From contig NZ_UWPE01000001.1 in NCBI RefSeq assembly GCF_900604955.1, forward strand, positions 930,001 through 994,000: 64,000 nt of DNA, in the 5' to 3' direction. Positions 18,130 through 28,647 of this stretch are shown in pieces (position 1 is the first letter of the stretch; every line of letters starts with the position of its first letter). The notes under the pieces are model-generated. The model was not told the DNA's origin and did no database searches. It was given only the letters and a program-made list of their open reading frames with translations. The stretch is from Neoactinobaculum massilliense (GTDB lineage: Bacteria > Actinomycetota > Actinomycetes > Actinomycetales > Actinomycetaceae). Position numbers and translations under genes: made by a program.

Positions 18130-20979
18130 CTAGTCACGCGGCTTCTCGCGCATCTCGAAGGTTTCAATGACGTCACCTTCGTGGATGTCCTTGTAGCCGA
18201 GCGTGATGCCGCACTCGTAGCCTTCCTTGACCTCCGTGACGTCATCCTTCTCGCGGCGCAGGGAAGCGATCTCGAGTTCCGGCGCCACCACGACGCCGTC
18301 GCGCACCAGGCGAGCCTTGGAGCCGCGCTTGATGGAACCGGAGCGGACAATCGAACCGGCAATCGTGCCGGCCTTGCCGGAGTGGAACAGCTGGCGTACT
18401 TCGGCGGTGCCCGTCTGGGCCTCCTCGTACTCCGGCTTGAGCATGCCCTTGAGGGCAGCCTCCACATCCTCGATGGCCTGGTAGATGACCGAGTAGAACT
18501 TCATCTCCACACCCTCACGGTCCGCCATTGCCTGAACGCGTTCCGCCGGCCGCACGTTGAAGCCGATGATGACGGCGTTATCAACGGTGGCGAGGTTAAC
18601 GTCGTTCTGGGTGACAGCGCCCACACCGCGGTGGATCACATCCAAGCTCACCTCGTCGGGCATCTTGATCTCCAGCAGCGAGGACTCAAGAGCCTCGACA
18701 GAACCGGAGGAATCGCCCTTGATAATGAGGTTCAGGGTCTCAGTGGCGCCCTTCTTCAGGGCATCATTGAGGTTCTCCAGCGAAATGCGCTTGCGGCGCT
18801 TCGCCAGGGTGGCCGCACGCTGGGCCGCCTCACGCTGTTCCGCGATCTGGCGAGCCGTGCGCTCATCATCCGTGACCAACAGGTTGTCACCGGCAGACGG
18901 CACCGTGGACAGACCGATAATCTGCACCGGCTGAGAGGGTGTTGCCTCCTCCACGTTCTCACCGTGGTCATTGAACATGGCACGCACGCGCCCGTAGGCC
19001 GTACCCACCACCAGCGGATCGCCCACGTGGAGCGTGCCGGACTGAATGAGGGCGGAGATGACAGAGCCGCGGCCCTGATCCAGCTTGGCCTCAATAGCCG
19101 TACCACGCGCCGGGCCATCCGGATTCGCCTTGAGCTCCAGTTCCGCGTCAGCCGTGTAGAGCACGGCCTCGAGGAGGTCATCAATGCCCATACGCTGCTT
19201 CGCCGAAATATCGACAAACAGCGTGTCACCGCCGTACTCCTCGGCCACCAGCCCATATTCAGTGAGCTGAGAGCGCACCTTCTGCGGGTTAGCGTTGGGC
19301 AGATCAACCTTGTTGACAGCCACAACGATCTTTACGCCCGCCGCTGCTGCGTGGTTAATCGCCTCCACCGTTTGCGGCATCACACCGTCGTCGGCGGCAA
19401 CAACCAGTACCGCAATGTCCGTGATATCGGCACCGCGGGCACGCATCGCCGTGAACGCTTCGTGACCCGGCGTATCGATGAACGTGAGCGTCCGGCGCTC
19501 GCCCTCATAGGTGATGGTGGTCTGGTAGGCACCGATGGACTGGGTAATACCACCGGACTCCGTTCCCTCCACCGCCGTGTGGCGGATCGCGTCCAGGAGC
19601 TTCGTCTTGCCGTGATCCACGTGGCCCATGACGGTCACCACCGGCGGACGAGACACCATATTGGCCTCGTCCTCCAGGATCTCCTCGTTCTCCAGGTTGA
19701 TATCGAAGGACTCGAGGATTTGACGATCCTCATCCTCCGGGGAGAGAACCTCAATGCTGTACCCCAGCTCATCGCCGAGCAGCTTGAAGGTATCTTCATC
19801 GAGGGACTGGTTAATGGTAGCCATCTCCCCCATACGGAACAGCACGGTGATGATATCCGCCGAGGACGCGCCTATCTGGTCCGCAAAGTCCGCGACGGAG
19901 GCACCCTGACGGATACGGACCGTCTTGCCGTTGCCATTGGGGATCCGAACGCCACGCGCCATCGGCGAGGACTGCGCTTCGATCTCCTCGCGACGATTAC
20001 GGCGGTGGGAGCGGTTGCCACCGCGCCCGCGGCCACGGCCAAACGCACCGGCGGTAGAACCACCGCGTGCCTTGCCGCCGCCCCGAACGAATCCTGCGCC
20101 CGGACGTGAGCCATTCGCGGACCCTCCGTGACCGCGCCCGCGGCCACCACCGCGACGTCCACCGGCGTTGGGCGAGCCCGGTGCGTGCAGCTGCTGATTA
20201 GCCTGATGCGGCATCATCGCGGGACTGGGGTGCGCACCATGACGCTTCCCACCGTTCTGGCTCTGCGGCTTACCGCGGCCGCCGCCCGGACGCGGCATCC
20301 CCTGGGACTTCGTAAACGGATTATTCCCCGGACGCGGACCACGCTTGTGGCCGCCGCCCGGACGCGGCATCCCCTGGGACTTCGTAAACGGATTATTCCC
20401 CGGACGCGGACCACGGCGGTGCTCCGCCGCCTCCTCCCGCGCCTGCTGGGCGGATCGGTGCGCACCCATCGGGGTGGGAATATTTGACCGCTTAGGCTGG
20501 GCAGGCGCGACCGGCTTCGGAGCCGCGGGCTTCGGCGCCGCAGATTTAGGCGCGGCCGGCTTCGGGGCAGCAGGCTGAGGCGCCGGCTTCGGAGCTTCCT
20601 CCGCCTTCACCGTGGCAGGCTTTGCGGGACCGGGCTTCGGCGCCGCCGGCTTCGGAGCGTGATTACCCGGCTTTGGCCGGGGACCGGGCTTGGGGGCAGC
20701 CTTCTTAGGCGCTTCCTCGACAATAATGTTCTCCGAGCGCGTTTCCGGCACGGCCGGCGCCTTCTTACGCGCGGGGGTCCGCTTGACAGCGGACTTCTTC
20801 TTCCCACCGGCTTCCTCGGGATGGGCCTCAAAATACTGGCGTGCCTTTCGCACGACCGGCGCCTCAATAGTTGACGAGGCAGACTTTACAAATTCGCCAT
20901 TATCCTTCAGCACCGCCAGCAGCTTCTTGCTGGTGATGCCCAATTCCTTGGCGAGTTCATGGACGCGGACTTTTGCCAC
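18130..20979 (-). CDS. infB: Translation initiation factor IF-2
   Basis: GTPase that places initiator tRNA on the ribosome. Residues 1-~360 are a low-complexity region: an IF2_N module ([16 protein letters not shown]), Lys/Pro/Ala-rich repeats and Gly/Arg-rich stretches. The GTPase domain carries GHVDHGKT near residue 452, then DTPGHE and NKVD, followed by IF2 domains II-IV. The GTG at 20979 has AAGGAG upstream. An exact tandem duplication of 24 residues lies in the N-terminal region. Its length, 949, is typical for actinobacteria. Confidence 0.97.
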   Translation of the reverse strand: MAKVRVHELAKELGITSKKLLAVLKDNGEFVKSASSTIEAPVVRKARQYFEAHPEEAGGKKKSAVKRTPARKKAPAVPETRSENIIVEEAPKKAAPKPGPRPKPGNHAPKPAAPKPGPAKPATVKAEEAPKPAPQPAAPKPAAPKSAAPKPAAPKPVAPAQPKRSNIPTPMGAHRSAQQAREEAAEHRRGPRPGNNPFTKSQGMPRPGGGHKRGPRPGNNPFTKSQGMPRPGGGRGKPQSQNGGKRHGAHPSPAMMPHQANQQLHAPGSPNAGGRRGGGRGRGHGGSANGSRPGAGFVRGGGKARGGSTAGAFGRGRGRGGNRSHRRNRREEIEAQSSPMARGVRIPNGNGKTVRIRQGASVADFADQIGASSADIITVLFRMGEMATINQSLDEDTFKLLGDELGYSIEVLSPEDEDRQILESFDINLENEEILEDEANMVSRPPVVTVMGHVDHGKTKLLDAIRHTAVEGTESGGITQSIGAYQTTITYEGERRTLTFIDTPGHEAFTAMRARGADITDIAVLVVAADDGVMPQTVEAINHAAAAGVKIVVAVNKVDLPNANPQKVRSQLTEYGLVAEEYGGDTLFVDISAKQRMGIDDLLEAVLYTADAELELKANPDGPARGTAIEAKLDQGRGSVISALIQSGTLHVGDPLVVGTAYGRVRAMFNDHGENVEEATPSQPVQIIGLSTVPSAGDNLLVTDDERTARQIAEQREAAQRAATLAKRRKRISLENLNDALKKGATETLNLIIKGDSSGSVEALESSLLEIKMPDEVSLDVIHRGVGAVTQNDVNLATVDNAVIIGFNVRPAERVQAMADREGVEMKFYSVIYQAIEDVEAALKGMLKPEYEEAQTGTAEVRQLFHSGKAGTIAGSIVRSGSIKRGSKARLVRDGVVVAPELEIASLRREKDDVTEVKEGYECGITLGYKDIHEGDVIETFEMREKPRD
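20277..20415 (-). repeat. 72-nt tandem duplication inside infB
   Basis: The 67-nt stretch 20277-20343 recurs identically at 20349-20415 (period 72, 24 codons). It encodes two copies of [19 protein letters not shown] in the disordered N-terminal part of IF-2. Perfect nucleotide identity implies a recent duplication. Confidence 0.9.
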
Positions 20980-21211
20980 AGTTCTCCTTGGTATTCGGCC
21001 TGGGCAAAAGTGCGCCAGGCTATTGTGTGCAGCTCATAGCTGGGTACTCATCGGGTGCCCATCGGCTTTCAACCCGCTTTCTCTATCGGGTGTCACCGCC
21101 TTTGCGGCGAACGGGATACCACGCACGGATGTGCGCAGCTGAGCAGGCGTATCACCGCCAAATTGCCCAGCACATTCTACTAGGTTCCGCGTAAAAAGAC
21201 ACGGAGGTGAG

Positions 21212-21229
21212 TAGTACGACGTCGTACTA
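21212..21229. promoter_or_regulatory. 18-bp perfect palindrome in the nusA-infB gap
   Basis: TAGTACGACGTCGTACTA reads identically on both strands and is followed 2 nt later by TACGACGCCG, a variant of its half. The gap (20980-21263) holds no gene. It could be a protein-binding site or a zero-loop dyad; a candidate -10 (TATAGT on the minus strand) overlaps its edge. Confidence 0.5.
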
Positions 21230-21263
21230 TATACGACGCCGCACAAAACCCGCACCCTTCACG

Positions 21264-22253
21264 CTACTGGGCGTTATCCTCCGAGACCTTACGAATATCG
21301 ATTGACCACCCCGTGAGCTTGGCCGCAAGGCGCACGTTCTGCGCTTCCTTACCGATGGCCAGCGACGCCTGATCATCCGGCACGATGGCGCGTGCCGAGC
21401 GATGCGCCGCGTCCACGATATCCACTCGCACCACATTCGCGGGCGACAATGCCGCGGTAATGAAGGCGGCCGGATCATCGGAATAATCCACGATGTCGAT
21501 TTTCTCCCCGCGAAGCTCCGCCGTGATCGCACGTACCCTCTGGCCGTTATGCCCGATGGCCGCACCCTTCGGATTAACATCCGGATCATCCGAATAGACG
21601 GCAATCTTCGAGCGATGCCCCGCCTCGCGCGCGAGCGCCACAATCTCCACGGTACCGGATTGGATTTCGGGCACCTCGGCCTCGAAGAGCCGGCGCACAA
21701 AATCGGGATGGGTGCGGGAGAGACGCACCGAAGCCCCACGGGGACCCACGGCCACCTCCGGCACCAGCGCCTTAATATGATCGCCGTGCCCCAGGTGCTC
21801 GGTTGGCACCTGCTCCGTTGCACGGAGAATGGCTTCATGCTCACCGACGTCCACTAGCAGGTCACGGGACTCCGCATCGCGGCCGGCGTGGCGAATAATG
21901 ACGCCGGATACCACCTCACCGCGCTTGTGGCGGAATGACCCCAGCACGCGATCCGCCTCGGCATCCCGAAGATGCTGCGTGATGACGGACTTCGCCGTTG
22001 CCGTAGCAATGCGATCAAAGTTATTCGGGGTGTCATCGAATTCACCGATAACATTCCCCTCCTCATCAAACTCCGGGGCGATCACACTGATGGCACCCGA
22101 TTTCTGGTCCAGCTCCACCCGCGCACCATGCACAGCGCCGGGCATGCGAAGGTAGGCGTGAAGAAGCGCATCCTCGATCGCCTTCACCAGGACATCGAGG
22201 CTAACGCCGAGGTCACCCTCGATGGCGCGAAGCTCATTCATCTTGATATCCAT
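21264..22253 (-). CDS. nusA: Transcription termination/antitermination factor NusA
   Basis: RNA polymerase-binding factor controlling pausing, termination and rRNA antitermination. The product has an N-terminal polymerase-binding domain, an S1 domain (RGEVVSGVIIRHAG) and two KH domains (DPDVNPKGAAIGHNGQRV and QASLAIGKEAQNVRLAAKL). At 329 residues it lacks the C-terminal acidic repeats of enterobacteria, as usual in actinobacteria. The ATG at 22253 is 2 nt past the rimP stop, with AAGGAG inside the end of rimP. The ylxR gene normally found next is missing. Confidence 0.96.
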   Translation of the reverse strand: MDIKMNELRAIEGDLGVSLDVLVKAIEDALLHAYLRMPGAVHGARVELDQKSGAISVIAPEFDEEGNVIGEFDDTPNNFDRIATATAKSVITQHLRDAEADRVLGSFRHKRGEVVSGVIIRHAGRDAESRDLLVDVGEHEAILRATEQVPTEHLGHGDHIKALVPEVAVGPRGASVRLSRTHPDFVRRLFEAEVPEIQSGTVEIVALAREAGHRSKIAVYSDDPDVNPKGAAIGHNGQRVRAITAELRGEKIDIVDYSDDPAAFITAALSPANVVRVDIVDAAHRSARAIVPDDQASLAIGKEAQNVRLAAKLTGWSIDIRKVSEDNAQ

Positions 22254-22255
22254 CG

Positions 22256-22846
22256 CTACTCCTTCTGCCCAAACTCCGGTTGCATGGCCCCGCGTTTCAC
22301 GTCCGCCAACGCGACGGGGCGTTCACTTCCGTCGATGCAAAGAATTACGGTATCACCCTCGGCAGCCTTCACGCGGCCCGAAAGCACAGTTCCATCCGTG
22401 AGCGTCACATCCACCAGATGTCCCTCCGCCCGCGAAAATTGGCGTGCATCCCGAAGCGGACGGTCAATACCCGGTGTGGAAACCTCCAGCACATAGGCTC
22501 CATCAATGACATTCGCCTCATCTAGGCGGGCGGAGATGGCCCGCGAAACCTCCGCGAGCGCATCACTGCCCACTCCTCCGGGGCCGCTGGGAAGATCCAC
22601 AATCACCTCAAGTACCGCCCGAGCTCCGCCACGCATGCGCAGGTTTTCCAGATAGAGCCCGGCGTCCTTCACCACCGGGGTGATGGCCTCTTTCACAGCC
22701 GCAACTACCTCGCGGCCCGCATGCGCGCCGCGAGGCACGCGCTCGCCACCGGCGCGTGCCAGCCCACTGTTCCGGCCAGAACCGCTGCTTCTTCCACGCA
22801 TCCCGCGGCCACCATGCCCGCGACCACCAAAGTTCCTCTTTGCCAT
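22256..22846 (-). CDS. rimP: Ribosome maturation factor RimP
   Basis: Needed for 30S assembly. The core (about residues 45-196) has the conserved STPGIDRPLRDARQFSRAEG segment. The first ~40 residues are a Gly/Arg/Ser-rich extension (RGHGGRGMRGRSSGSG) that resembles an RNA-binding tail and is not part of the minimal family. It is first in the nusA-infB operon and is divergent from the neighbouring membrane-anchored protein. Confidence 0.93.
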   Translation of the reverse strand: MAKRNFGGRGHGGRGMRGRSSGSGRNSGLARAGGERVPRGAHAGREVVAAVKEAITPVVKDAGLYLENLRMRGGARAVLEVIVDLPSGPGGVGSDALAEVSRAISARLDEANVIDGAYVLEVSTPGIDRPLRDARQFSRAEGHLVDVTLTDGTVLSGRVKAAEGDTVILCIDGSERPVALADVKRGAMQPEFGQKE

Positions 22847-22922
22847 GCCTCCAGCCTAGTGGGAGGCTCCGACGTGCGCCTGCACGCCCGCAGTTTCCAT
22901 TTCGCTCTGGCAGAATAACCGG

Positions 22923-23795
22923 GTGATATCTCGGCGAAAGGTGTGGGGCACGGCAGTCACCGCGGTGGCCTGGGTGCTGGCAATCATTGGCATTCTCATT
23001 GCGATCGGTGCGCATCCCACGCACGTGGACCTCTCCCCGGCCCCGGCCTCCACCGCCGAGCAGCAGCGCCAGGATGTCGCCGTTCTGGCCACTCGCATCG
23101 CGGCGAGCACGCGTGCACATCACAATGAAGAATTGGCCACCCAGGCGGAGCAGTGGGCTCAGGCAGCCGGGGGCGTATGGGTGCCGTGGCCCAGTGGTGC
23201 ACCCTCGGGCTACACCAATCCTGTTGAAGCCACCTCCGCCGCACCCGAAAAGCTCACCGCGGATCTTGCTTCGCTTCGCGACGCCGCCATTACCGCCGCC
23301 CCGGCGGAGCCGCTTACATACCGGTCCATCGCTGTTGCGGCCGGACACGCGCTCGCCGCGCAGCAGCACCAGGGCACGGCCTCGGCGCCGGCCGGCCAAC
23401 TCGCACCGATCGCAGCGTGTGGGCCCGTGGATACCGACGCCGTGGCGCGCGGCCTCTCCGCTGACGCCCTGGCCCGCTTCGACGCGGCTCGGCAGTGGTT
23501 CGAGGCCGCGGCCGGATCTGGGAAAGCCGATAAAACAACCACTGCCACGCGCGTGGCCATTCTCGACGCCATGGAGGAGGCCGCCCTTACCGACGTGCGC
23601 GACGCCCGCTCCCCCTTCGCTGCGCTCCCCGCGAGCGATACCGAAAAAGCGGCCACGGAGACGCTCACCGCCGCACTGCTCACGTCCAGCGCACCCGATC
23701 GAGAGGTCGTAGGTACCGCGTGCGCACTCACCATCGCTGATTCCCTGGACGCACTCCCCGGCGTCGAACCAGAGAACACCGCGCCGGTTCGATAG
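22923..23795 (+). CDS. Membrane-anchored protein of unknown function next to rimP
   Basis: I do not recognise its function. The 290-residue product starts at a GTG, has one N-terminal transmembrane helix (about residues 8-28) and an Ala-rich, helix-prone extracytoplasmic part. Actinobacteria often carry a ferritin-like DUF4439-type gene divergent from rimP; position and composition fit, but I could not confirm the fold. Two cysteines (in AACGP and TACALT) might form a disulphide. Confidence 0.7.
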   Translation: MISRRKVWGTAVTAVAWVLAIIGILIAIGAHPTHVDLSPAPASTAEQQRQDVAVLATRIAASTRAHHNEELATQAEQWAQAAGGVWVPWPSGAPSGYTNPVEATSAAPEKLTADLASLRDAAITAAPAEPLTYRSIAVAAGHALAAQQHQGTASAPAGQLAPIAACGPVDTDAVARGLSADALARFDAARQWFEAAAGSGKADKTTTATRVAILDAMEEAALTDVRDARSPFAALPASDTEKAATETLTAALLTSSAPDREVVGTACALTIADSLDALPGVEPENTAPVR

Positions 23796-23804
23796 CGCGG
23801 GTTC

Positions 23805-25139
23805 TCAGCCCGCGATGATCTGCATGAGTAACGAAATATTGAGCACGCTCAACACCGTCGCGGCCACCCAGCCCAGCACGGCGACAACGGGCCGGTTGGC
23901 GTAGGAACCCATGTACCGTTTTGAGGACGTGAAATACACCAGCGGCACGATGGTGAACGGTAGGGCCATGCACAGGAACACCTGGGATCCCACCAGGAGG
24001 CCCTCCAGCCTCGCCTCGGACCCACCGTAGGCAACGGTGAACGCCAGCACCGGCACCACGGCGACGAGGCGTGTAATGAGGCGTCGCGCCCACAATGGCA
24101 TGCGCAGGTTGAGGAAACCCTCCATCACCACCTGGCCGGACAGTGTGCCCGTGATGGTGGAGTTTTGACCAGAGGCGAGCAGCGCCACCGCAAACAGGAC
24201 GGAGAGCACCGGGGAGGCAACGGCGCCGGCCACGGCGGGATTCTCCAGGGCGTCGTAGAGGGAACCAAGCGAGGAAAGATCAGCGGACTTCCCGTAGAAC
24301 AAGGCCGCACCCAATAGCAGGAGCAGCGAATTCACCACAAACGCAATGCTTAACTGAAGGTTGGAATCCCACGTCACGAAACGCACCGCGTTGCGCGTCT
24401 CCTCCGAATCACCGCGATCGTAGGCGCGTGACTGCACAATGGCCGAGTGCAGATAAAGATTGTGCGGCATCACCGTGGCCCCCACGATCCCCAGCGCCAT
24501 GGTGAATTCCCCCGGTGCCACCACGGCGTTAGAGGGCAGGAACCCCAGCCCAACGGCACCCCAATCGGGACGGGCAACGGCCACCTCGTAGGCGAACACC
24601 ACCAGAATGGTGAGAATCAGGGTGGTGACAATGGCCTCCACTTTCCGGAAGCCCACCTTCATGAGGAGGAGAAGCAGCAGCACGTCCGCCACGGTGATGA
24701 GTACGCCCCACAGCATGGGGATGCCAAACAGGAGCCGGAGGGCAATGGCCGCACCCACCACCTCCGCAATATCGGTGGCCATAATGGCTAGCTCGGCCAG
24801 GACCCACAGCGCCACGGCGGCCGCCCGTGATACGTGCCGTGCCGTCGCCTGCGCCAGATCCAGTCCCGTGACAATCCCCAGCTTGGCGGCCATGTACTGA
24901 AGCAGCATGGCCGTGAGGCTGGAGAGAAGGATCACGCTGAGCAGCGTGTACCCGAATTGTTGTCCGCCTCCGATGGACGTCACCCAGTTGCCGGGATCCA
25001 TGTACCCCACGGCCACAAGTGCACCGGGCCCCGCGTATGCCCCGAGGTTTCGCCAGAATCCCGCACTGGCGCGCGGCACGGTGACGGTTGAATTGATCTC
25101 CGCGAGTGACTGCCCAGTCGAAGGCTGAAACAACCGCAC
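23805..25139 (-). CDS. mntH: Nramp-family Mn2+/divalent metal transporter
   Basis: Proton-coupled inner-membrane importer of Mn2+ and related metals; 444 residues, 11-12 transmembrane helices. The metal-site motifs are intact: Asp48 and Asn51 in MDPGN (helix 1) and Ala221/Met224 in [12 protein letters not shown] (helix 6), the set that selects transition metals over Ca/Mg. The GTG start follows the proS TAA with no spacer, and GAGGAG in the end of proS may serve as its ribosome binding site, so the two appear translationally coupled. No Mn-responsive regulator is visible nearby. Confidence 0.93.
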   Translation of the reverse strand: MRLFQPSTGQSLAEINSTVTVPRASAGFWRNLGAYAGPGALVAVGYMDPGNWVTSIGGGQQFGYTLLSVILLSSLTAMLLQYMAAKLGIVTGLDLAQATARHVSRAAAVALWVLAELAIMATDIAEVVGAAIALRLLFGIPMLWGVLITVADVLLLLLLMKVGFRKVEAIVTTLILTILVVFAYEVAVARPDWGAVGLGFLPSNAVVAPGEFTMALGIVGATVMPHNLYLHSAIVQSRAYDRGDSEETRNAVRFVTWDSNLQLSIAFVVNSLLLLLGAALFYGKSADLSSLGSLYDALENPAVAGAVASPVLSVLFAVALLASGQNSTITGTLSGQVVMEGFLNLRMPLWARRLITRLVAVVPVLAFTVAYGGSEARLEGLLVGSQVFLCMALPFTIVPLVYFTSSKRYMGSYANRPVVAVLGWVAATVLSVLNISLLMQIIAG

Positions 25140-26960
25140 TTAGATGCGCTTCTCCTCTTCGATGGCACGCACCAGTCGCTCCACGGCCTCGTCGACAGGC
25201 ACGTCCGCGCTCTCGCCCGTGGCACGACGCCGTAGTTCCACCTGGCCGTTCTTCAGCCCGCGTCCTACCACCATGCCGTAGGGCATGCCCAGCAGTTCGA
25301 AGTCGGCAAACTTGACGCCGGCGGACACCCGCTTGCGGTCATCAAGCAGCACGGTGACACCGCGCTCCTCCAGCGCTGTGGCCAGGCGCTCGGCCGTTTC
25401 CGTAATCTCGGCGCTCTTGCCCGCCTGAATCACGTGCACCTGGGCCGGGGCAATGCTCACCGGCCAGCACAGGCCCTTTTCGTCCGCGGTTTCCTCCGCG
25501 ATAGCCGCCATGGCCCGGGAAACGCCGATGCCGTAGGACCCCATGGTCACCACGCGCGTTTTCCCGTTCTCGTCCAATACCGTGAAGTCCAGCGCATTCG
25601 TATACTTACGGCCCAGCTGGAAGATGTGGGCGAGTTCAATACCGCGGGAAATAGTGAGTGGGCCGGAGCCGTCGGGCGCCATATCGCCCTCGCGCACCTG
25701 CACCGCTTCGATCTGCCCGTCCGCCTCAAAATCACGGCCGTAAACCAGGTTGAAGGTGTGTTCTTCGAACGTGTTGCCACCCGCGATCCAGCGGGAGCCG
25801 CGTGCCACGTGCGGATCGAGCAGGAAACGTAGCGGGAGCATATTCGCGGTGCTCTCCTCACCGGCCTCATTCTCCACGCCGCTGCGCCGGGCAGACTGCG
25901 GGCCGATCGCCATTGGGCCGATGTACCCGGGCACCAGCTCCGGGAAGTCCTTCATGTCCTCCGGCGTGGCCATTTCCACTTCGGCGGGCGCCAGGTTGGC
26001 CTCCACGCGGCCCATATCCACCTCGCGGTCACCCGGCACGCCGACGATCACGAGCTCACGCTCCCCCGACGGCTGTACCGCCACGCATACCACCATCTTG
26101 AGAGTATCGGCGGCCTCCCACGGCCTGTCCTCACGCGGGTGAACCCGGTTCGCCACGTCCACCAGGTCCGCAATGGTTTTGGCGTTCGGGGTGGCCACTT
26201 GCTCCGGGGCCGGCACGCCGGCGAAATCCTGCTCCGGCACCGGCAGGGTGGTGACCGCCTCCGTATTCGCGGCATATCCACCGGCGGATTGGACAAAGGT
26301 GTCCTCGCCAATCTCCGTGCCGTAGAGGAATTCCTCCGAGCGTGAGCCACCCATCGGCCCGCTCATCGCCGAGCAGATGACAAACGGGAGTCCCAACCGC
26401 TCGAAAATGCGCTGGTAGGCGCGTCGCATCACCTCATAGGAGGTGTCCAACCCGGCGTCGTCAACATCGAAGGAGTAGGCATCCGCCATGACGAATTCGC
26501 GCCCGCGAATAATCCCCGCCCGAGGCCGCGCCTCATCGCGGTACTTCGTCTGGATCTGGTGGAGGATCACCGGTAGATCCTTGTAGGAGGAGTAGAGATC
26601 CTTGACCAGCAGCGTGAACATTTCCTCATGGGTGGGCGCCAGCAGGTAATCGCCCTCCTTGCGGTCCTTGAGCTTGAACAGGCTGGGGCCGTATTCCTCC
26701 CACCGGTTCGTCGCCTTGTACGGCTCCGCTGGGAGCAGCGCGGGGAAGAGCACCTCCTGCGCACCGGCGGCCGTCAATTCCTCACGCACGATGTTTTCGA
26801 TGTTGGTGAGCACCGTGAGGCCCAGCGGGAGCCAGGTGTAGATACCGGGCGCCGCGCGCCGGATGTAGGAGCCGCGCACCATGAGCTTGTGGCTGGTCAC
26901 CTCAGCATCGGCCGGGTCTTCGCGGAGGGTTCGGACAAACAGGGAGGACATTTTTAGCAC
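25140..26960 (-). CDS. proS: Prolyl-tRNA synthetase (bacterial type with editing insertion)
   Basis: Class II synthetase charging tRNA-Pro. The 606-residue product has the class II catalytic core split by the ~180-residue editing domain (roughly residues 225-400) and a C-terminal anticodon-binding domain, the ProS type of most bacteria. The GTG at 26960 ([12 protein letters not shown]) agrees with actinobacterial relatives that begin a few residues before the MS-LF motif; the ATG at 26951 is the alternative. A TACACT -10-like hexamer lies only ~8 nt upstream, so the transcript may be nearly leaderless. Confidence 0.95.
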   Translation of the reverse strand: MLKMSSLFVRTLREDPADAEVTSHKLMVRGSYIRRAAPGIYTWLPLGLTVLTNIENIVREELTAAGAQEVLFPALLPAEPYKATNRWEEYGPSLFKLKDRKEGDYLLAPTHEEMFTLLVKDLYSSYKDLPVILHQIQTKYRDEARPRAGIIRGREFVMADAYSFDVDDAGLDTSYEVMRRAYQRIFERLGLPFVICSAMSGPMGGSRSEEFLYGTEIGEDTFVQSAGGYAANTEAVTTLPVPEQDFAGVPAPEQVATPNAKTIADLVDVANRVHPREDRPWEAADTLKMVVCVAVQPSGERELVIVGVPGDREVDMGRVEANLAPAEVEMATPEDMKDFPELVPGYIGPMAIGPQSARRSGVENEAGEESTANMLPLRFLLDPHVARGSRWIAGGNTFEEHTFNLVYGRDFEADGQIEAVQVREGDMAPDGSGPLTISRGIELAHIFQLGRKYTNALDFTVLDENGKTRVVTMGSYGIGVSRAMAAIAEETADEKGLCWPVSIAPAQVHVIQAGKSAEITETAERLATALEERGVTVLLDDRKRVSAGVKFADFELLGMPYGMVVGRGLKNGQVELRRRATGESADVPVDEAVERLVRAIEEEKRI

Positions 26961-27092
26961 GGCCCTAGTGTAGCCGCACCCCCGTTGCGGGCGGCGGTTC
27001 CGATTCAGCGCCGCGATGCCGTTCCCGTCACGTTACGACGCCGTACGCGGCATGCCGCACGCCCATCCGGCCGGACGCCTCCCCGGTGGCCG

Positions 27093-27932
27093 CTAAATAA
27101 GCACGGTGGCCCAATCCGCCTGACGTCGGAAACCCACCCGCGTGTACACATGCACCGCGGGGTGGTTAAAGTCATTGACGTAAAGCGATACCGTGGGTGC
27201 CACCTCCGCCAGCAGAATATTGACCACGGCAGCCATAGCCCGGGTGGCAATACCATGCCCGCGATACTCAGGCGCCGTCCACACCCCTTGAATTTGGGCC
27301 ACACCGCCACCGCGTGCACCAACATCCGCTTTGAAAATTACCCGCCCGCCCTCACTATGAATGAATGTGCGGCCCTGAGCGAGAAGCGTGGCCACGTGAC
27401 GAGCATACTGGGGGCCGGCCTGGGTGGGGTCATAGCCCACCTCCTCGGTGAACATGGCCACGGCAGCAGGAAATACGGCGGCGTGCTCCTCCGGGCGTGC
27501 GCGGCGCAGGGCAGGATCCGGACGTACCTGCGAGGGCGTAGTCATGACCATCGAATACTGCACCGGCCGAATCTCACGTGGCGCACCCCAGCGTGGTTCC
27601 AGCCGCTGCCACAGGCCGAGCACCTGCGCGGCAGGACCCACCAGGGACGACGCGTATCGGTGCCGAGACAGGATGTCCGCCGCAAGAAAATCGAGACCCT
27701 CGGCGTCGAACCCCAGCGGAATAAGGTTGCCCGAATCCCACGCGACGGCCGCAAGCCGCCCATCCTCACCGCGAATACCCAGTGCGCGGGAGGCACCGCC
27801 AAGCCCCATGCGCTCCACCGCGTCCCGTACCAGCACCGCATCAACCGGACGCCGTCCGAGAAACTCGCGAATAGCGGGCATTTCTGGGGTGTAAAGACGC
27901 CGAATAGGCGTACGAAGGTGACCCCAGTGCAC
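27093..27932 (-). CDS. GNAT acetyltransferase with N-terminal DUF4081-like domain
   Basis: A 279-residue protein: the N-terminal half resembles the DUF4081 module seen in actinobacterial GNAT proteins, and the C-terminal half is an acetyltransferase with the acetyl-CoA-binding RGHGIA at residues 224-229. The substrate is unknown. The GTG start directly abuts the TAA of the DivIVA-like gene, indicating coupled translation. Confidence 0.85.
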   Translation of the reverse strand: MHWGHLRTPIRRLYTPEMPAIREFLGRRPVDAVLVRDAVERMGLGGASRALGIRGEDGRLAAVAWDSGNLIPLGFDAEGLDFLAADILSRHRYASSLVGPAAQVLGLWQRLEPRWGAPREIRPVQYSMVMTTPSQVRPDPALRRARPEEHAAVFPAAVAMFTEEVGYDPTQAGPQYARHVATLLAQGRTFIHSEGGRVIFKADVGARGGGVAQIQGVWTAPEYRGHGIATRAMAAVVNILLAEVAPTVSLYVNDFNHPAVHVYTRVGFRRQADWATVLI

Positions 27933-28484
27933 TTACTCGACCGAGACGAGGACGGCCACCGCGCGCTCGATGTAGACGTCCACTATTGCTTCGTCATAAG
28001 CCTTCCCGTCTTTCGCCTCCGGGAACGAGGCGCCCCGCAACTGATCGGCGGTGAGTTTCACGCTGCCGTTGAAGTAGGCGGCGAGACGGTTGAGAAGCTT
28101 ATCCACGTCTTCCTTGCGGTAGCCCCATCCTTCGGCGTCACGGAAACGCTCGCCGGCAGGGCGCAGCAGGCGCGGGTAGAGGGCGGTAGCGGCGTCGTAC
28201 GTTTGGTTGAGCCAGGCTTCCTCACCACTTTGCTCAATGACCGCCGCACGGGTGAGGTGCACGAAGGCGGCAGCGAGCCGGTCCAGAGCCGCATCCACGT
28301 CCGCCACCTCGTAGCCTCCGCGTTGCGGGGAGAAGGCCGCAGAACTGATCTCCTCCACCTCCATGGGAGCGCCCTCACCCGAGTATGCCCGCTGGGCGCG
28401 CCGAAGAAACGTGTCCACTTCCGCAACGTTGTAACCCGTCTTGAAGCGACCCACGCGCGAGAAGCTCTTCTTGCTCTGACTCAT
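27933..28484 (-). CDS. DivIVA-domain repeat protein
   Basis: A 183-residue protein built from four degenerate copies of the short DivIVA signature (F...GY...EVD-x-FL type): near residues 8-29, 51-73, 115-138 and 152-172. Full DivIVA/Wag31 proteins carry one such motif plus long coiled coils; here coiled coils are not evident. Relatives in actinobacteria are annotated only as DivIVA domain-containing. A role at membranes or in cell-wall organisation is possible but not shown. Confidence 0.78.
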   Translation of the reverse strand: MSQSKKSFSRVGRFKTGYNVAEVDTFLRRAQRAYSGEGAPMEVEEISSAAFSPQRGGYEVADVDAALDRLAAAFVHLTRAAVIEQSGEEAWLNQTYDAATALYPRLLRPAGERFRDAEGWGYRKEDVDKLLNRLAAYFNGSVKLTADQLRGASFPEAKDGKAYDEAIVDVYIERAVAVLVSVE

Positions 28485-28598
28485 AGCACCAACCTAACCG
28501 ATTTTCTCCGCGCTACCGGCCCGACGCGGCGTACCGACCAATGTTTCGTTTGCCGCACCGGCCACCGCCGGCGGACCGCAACCCGCATGAGAATCGTA

Positions 28599-28636
28599 TG
28601 GGCCCGGACCTGCCACGAACGTGGATTCCGGGCCCA
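28599..28636 (-). terminator. Terminator-like hairpin after the deo genes
   Basis: A perfect 10-bp stem (TGGGCCCGGA / TCCGGGCCCA) with an 18-nt loop that holds a small inner CACG/CGTG pair. It lies 11 nt beyond the mutase stop; the U-run is poor. Confidence 0.6.
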
Positions 28637-28647
28637 GATTCAACCGA

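Noticed and set aside
18181-20109. A 642-codon open frame on the plus strand opposite infB
   Set aside because: Same antisense artefact; no ribosome binding site or recognisable domain.
21034-21255. 73-codon minus-strand frame in the place of ylxR
   Set aside because: Lacks the CxxCR-type motif and other YlxR features; probably chance.
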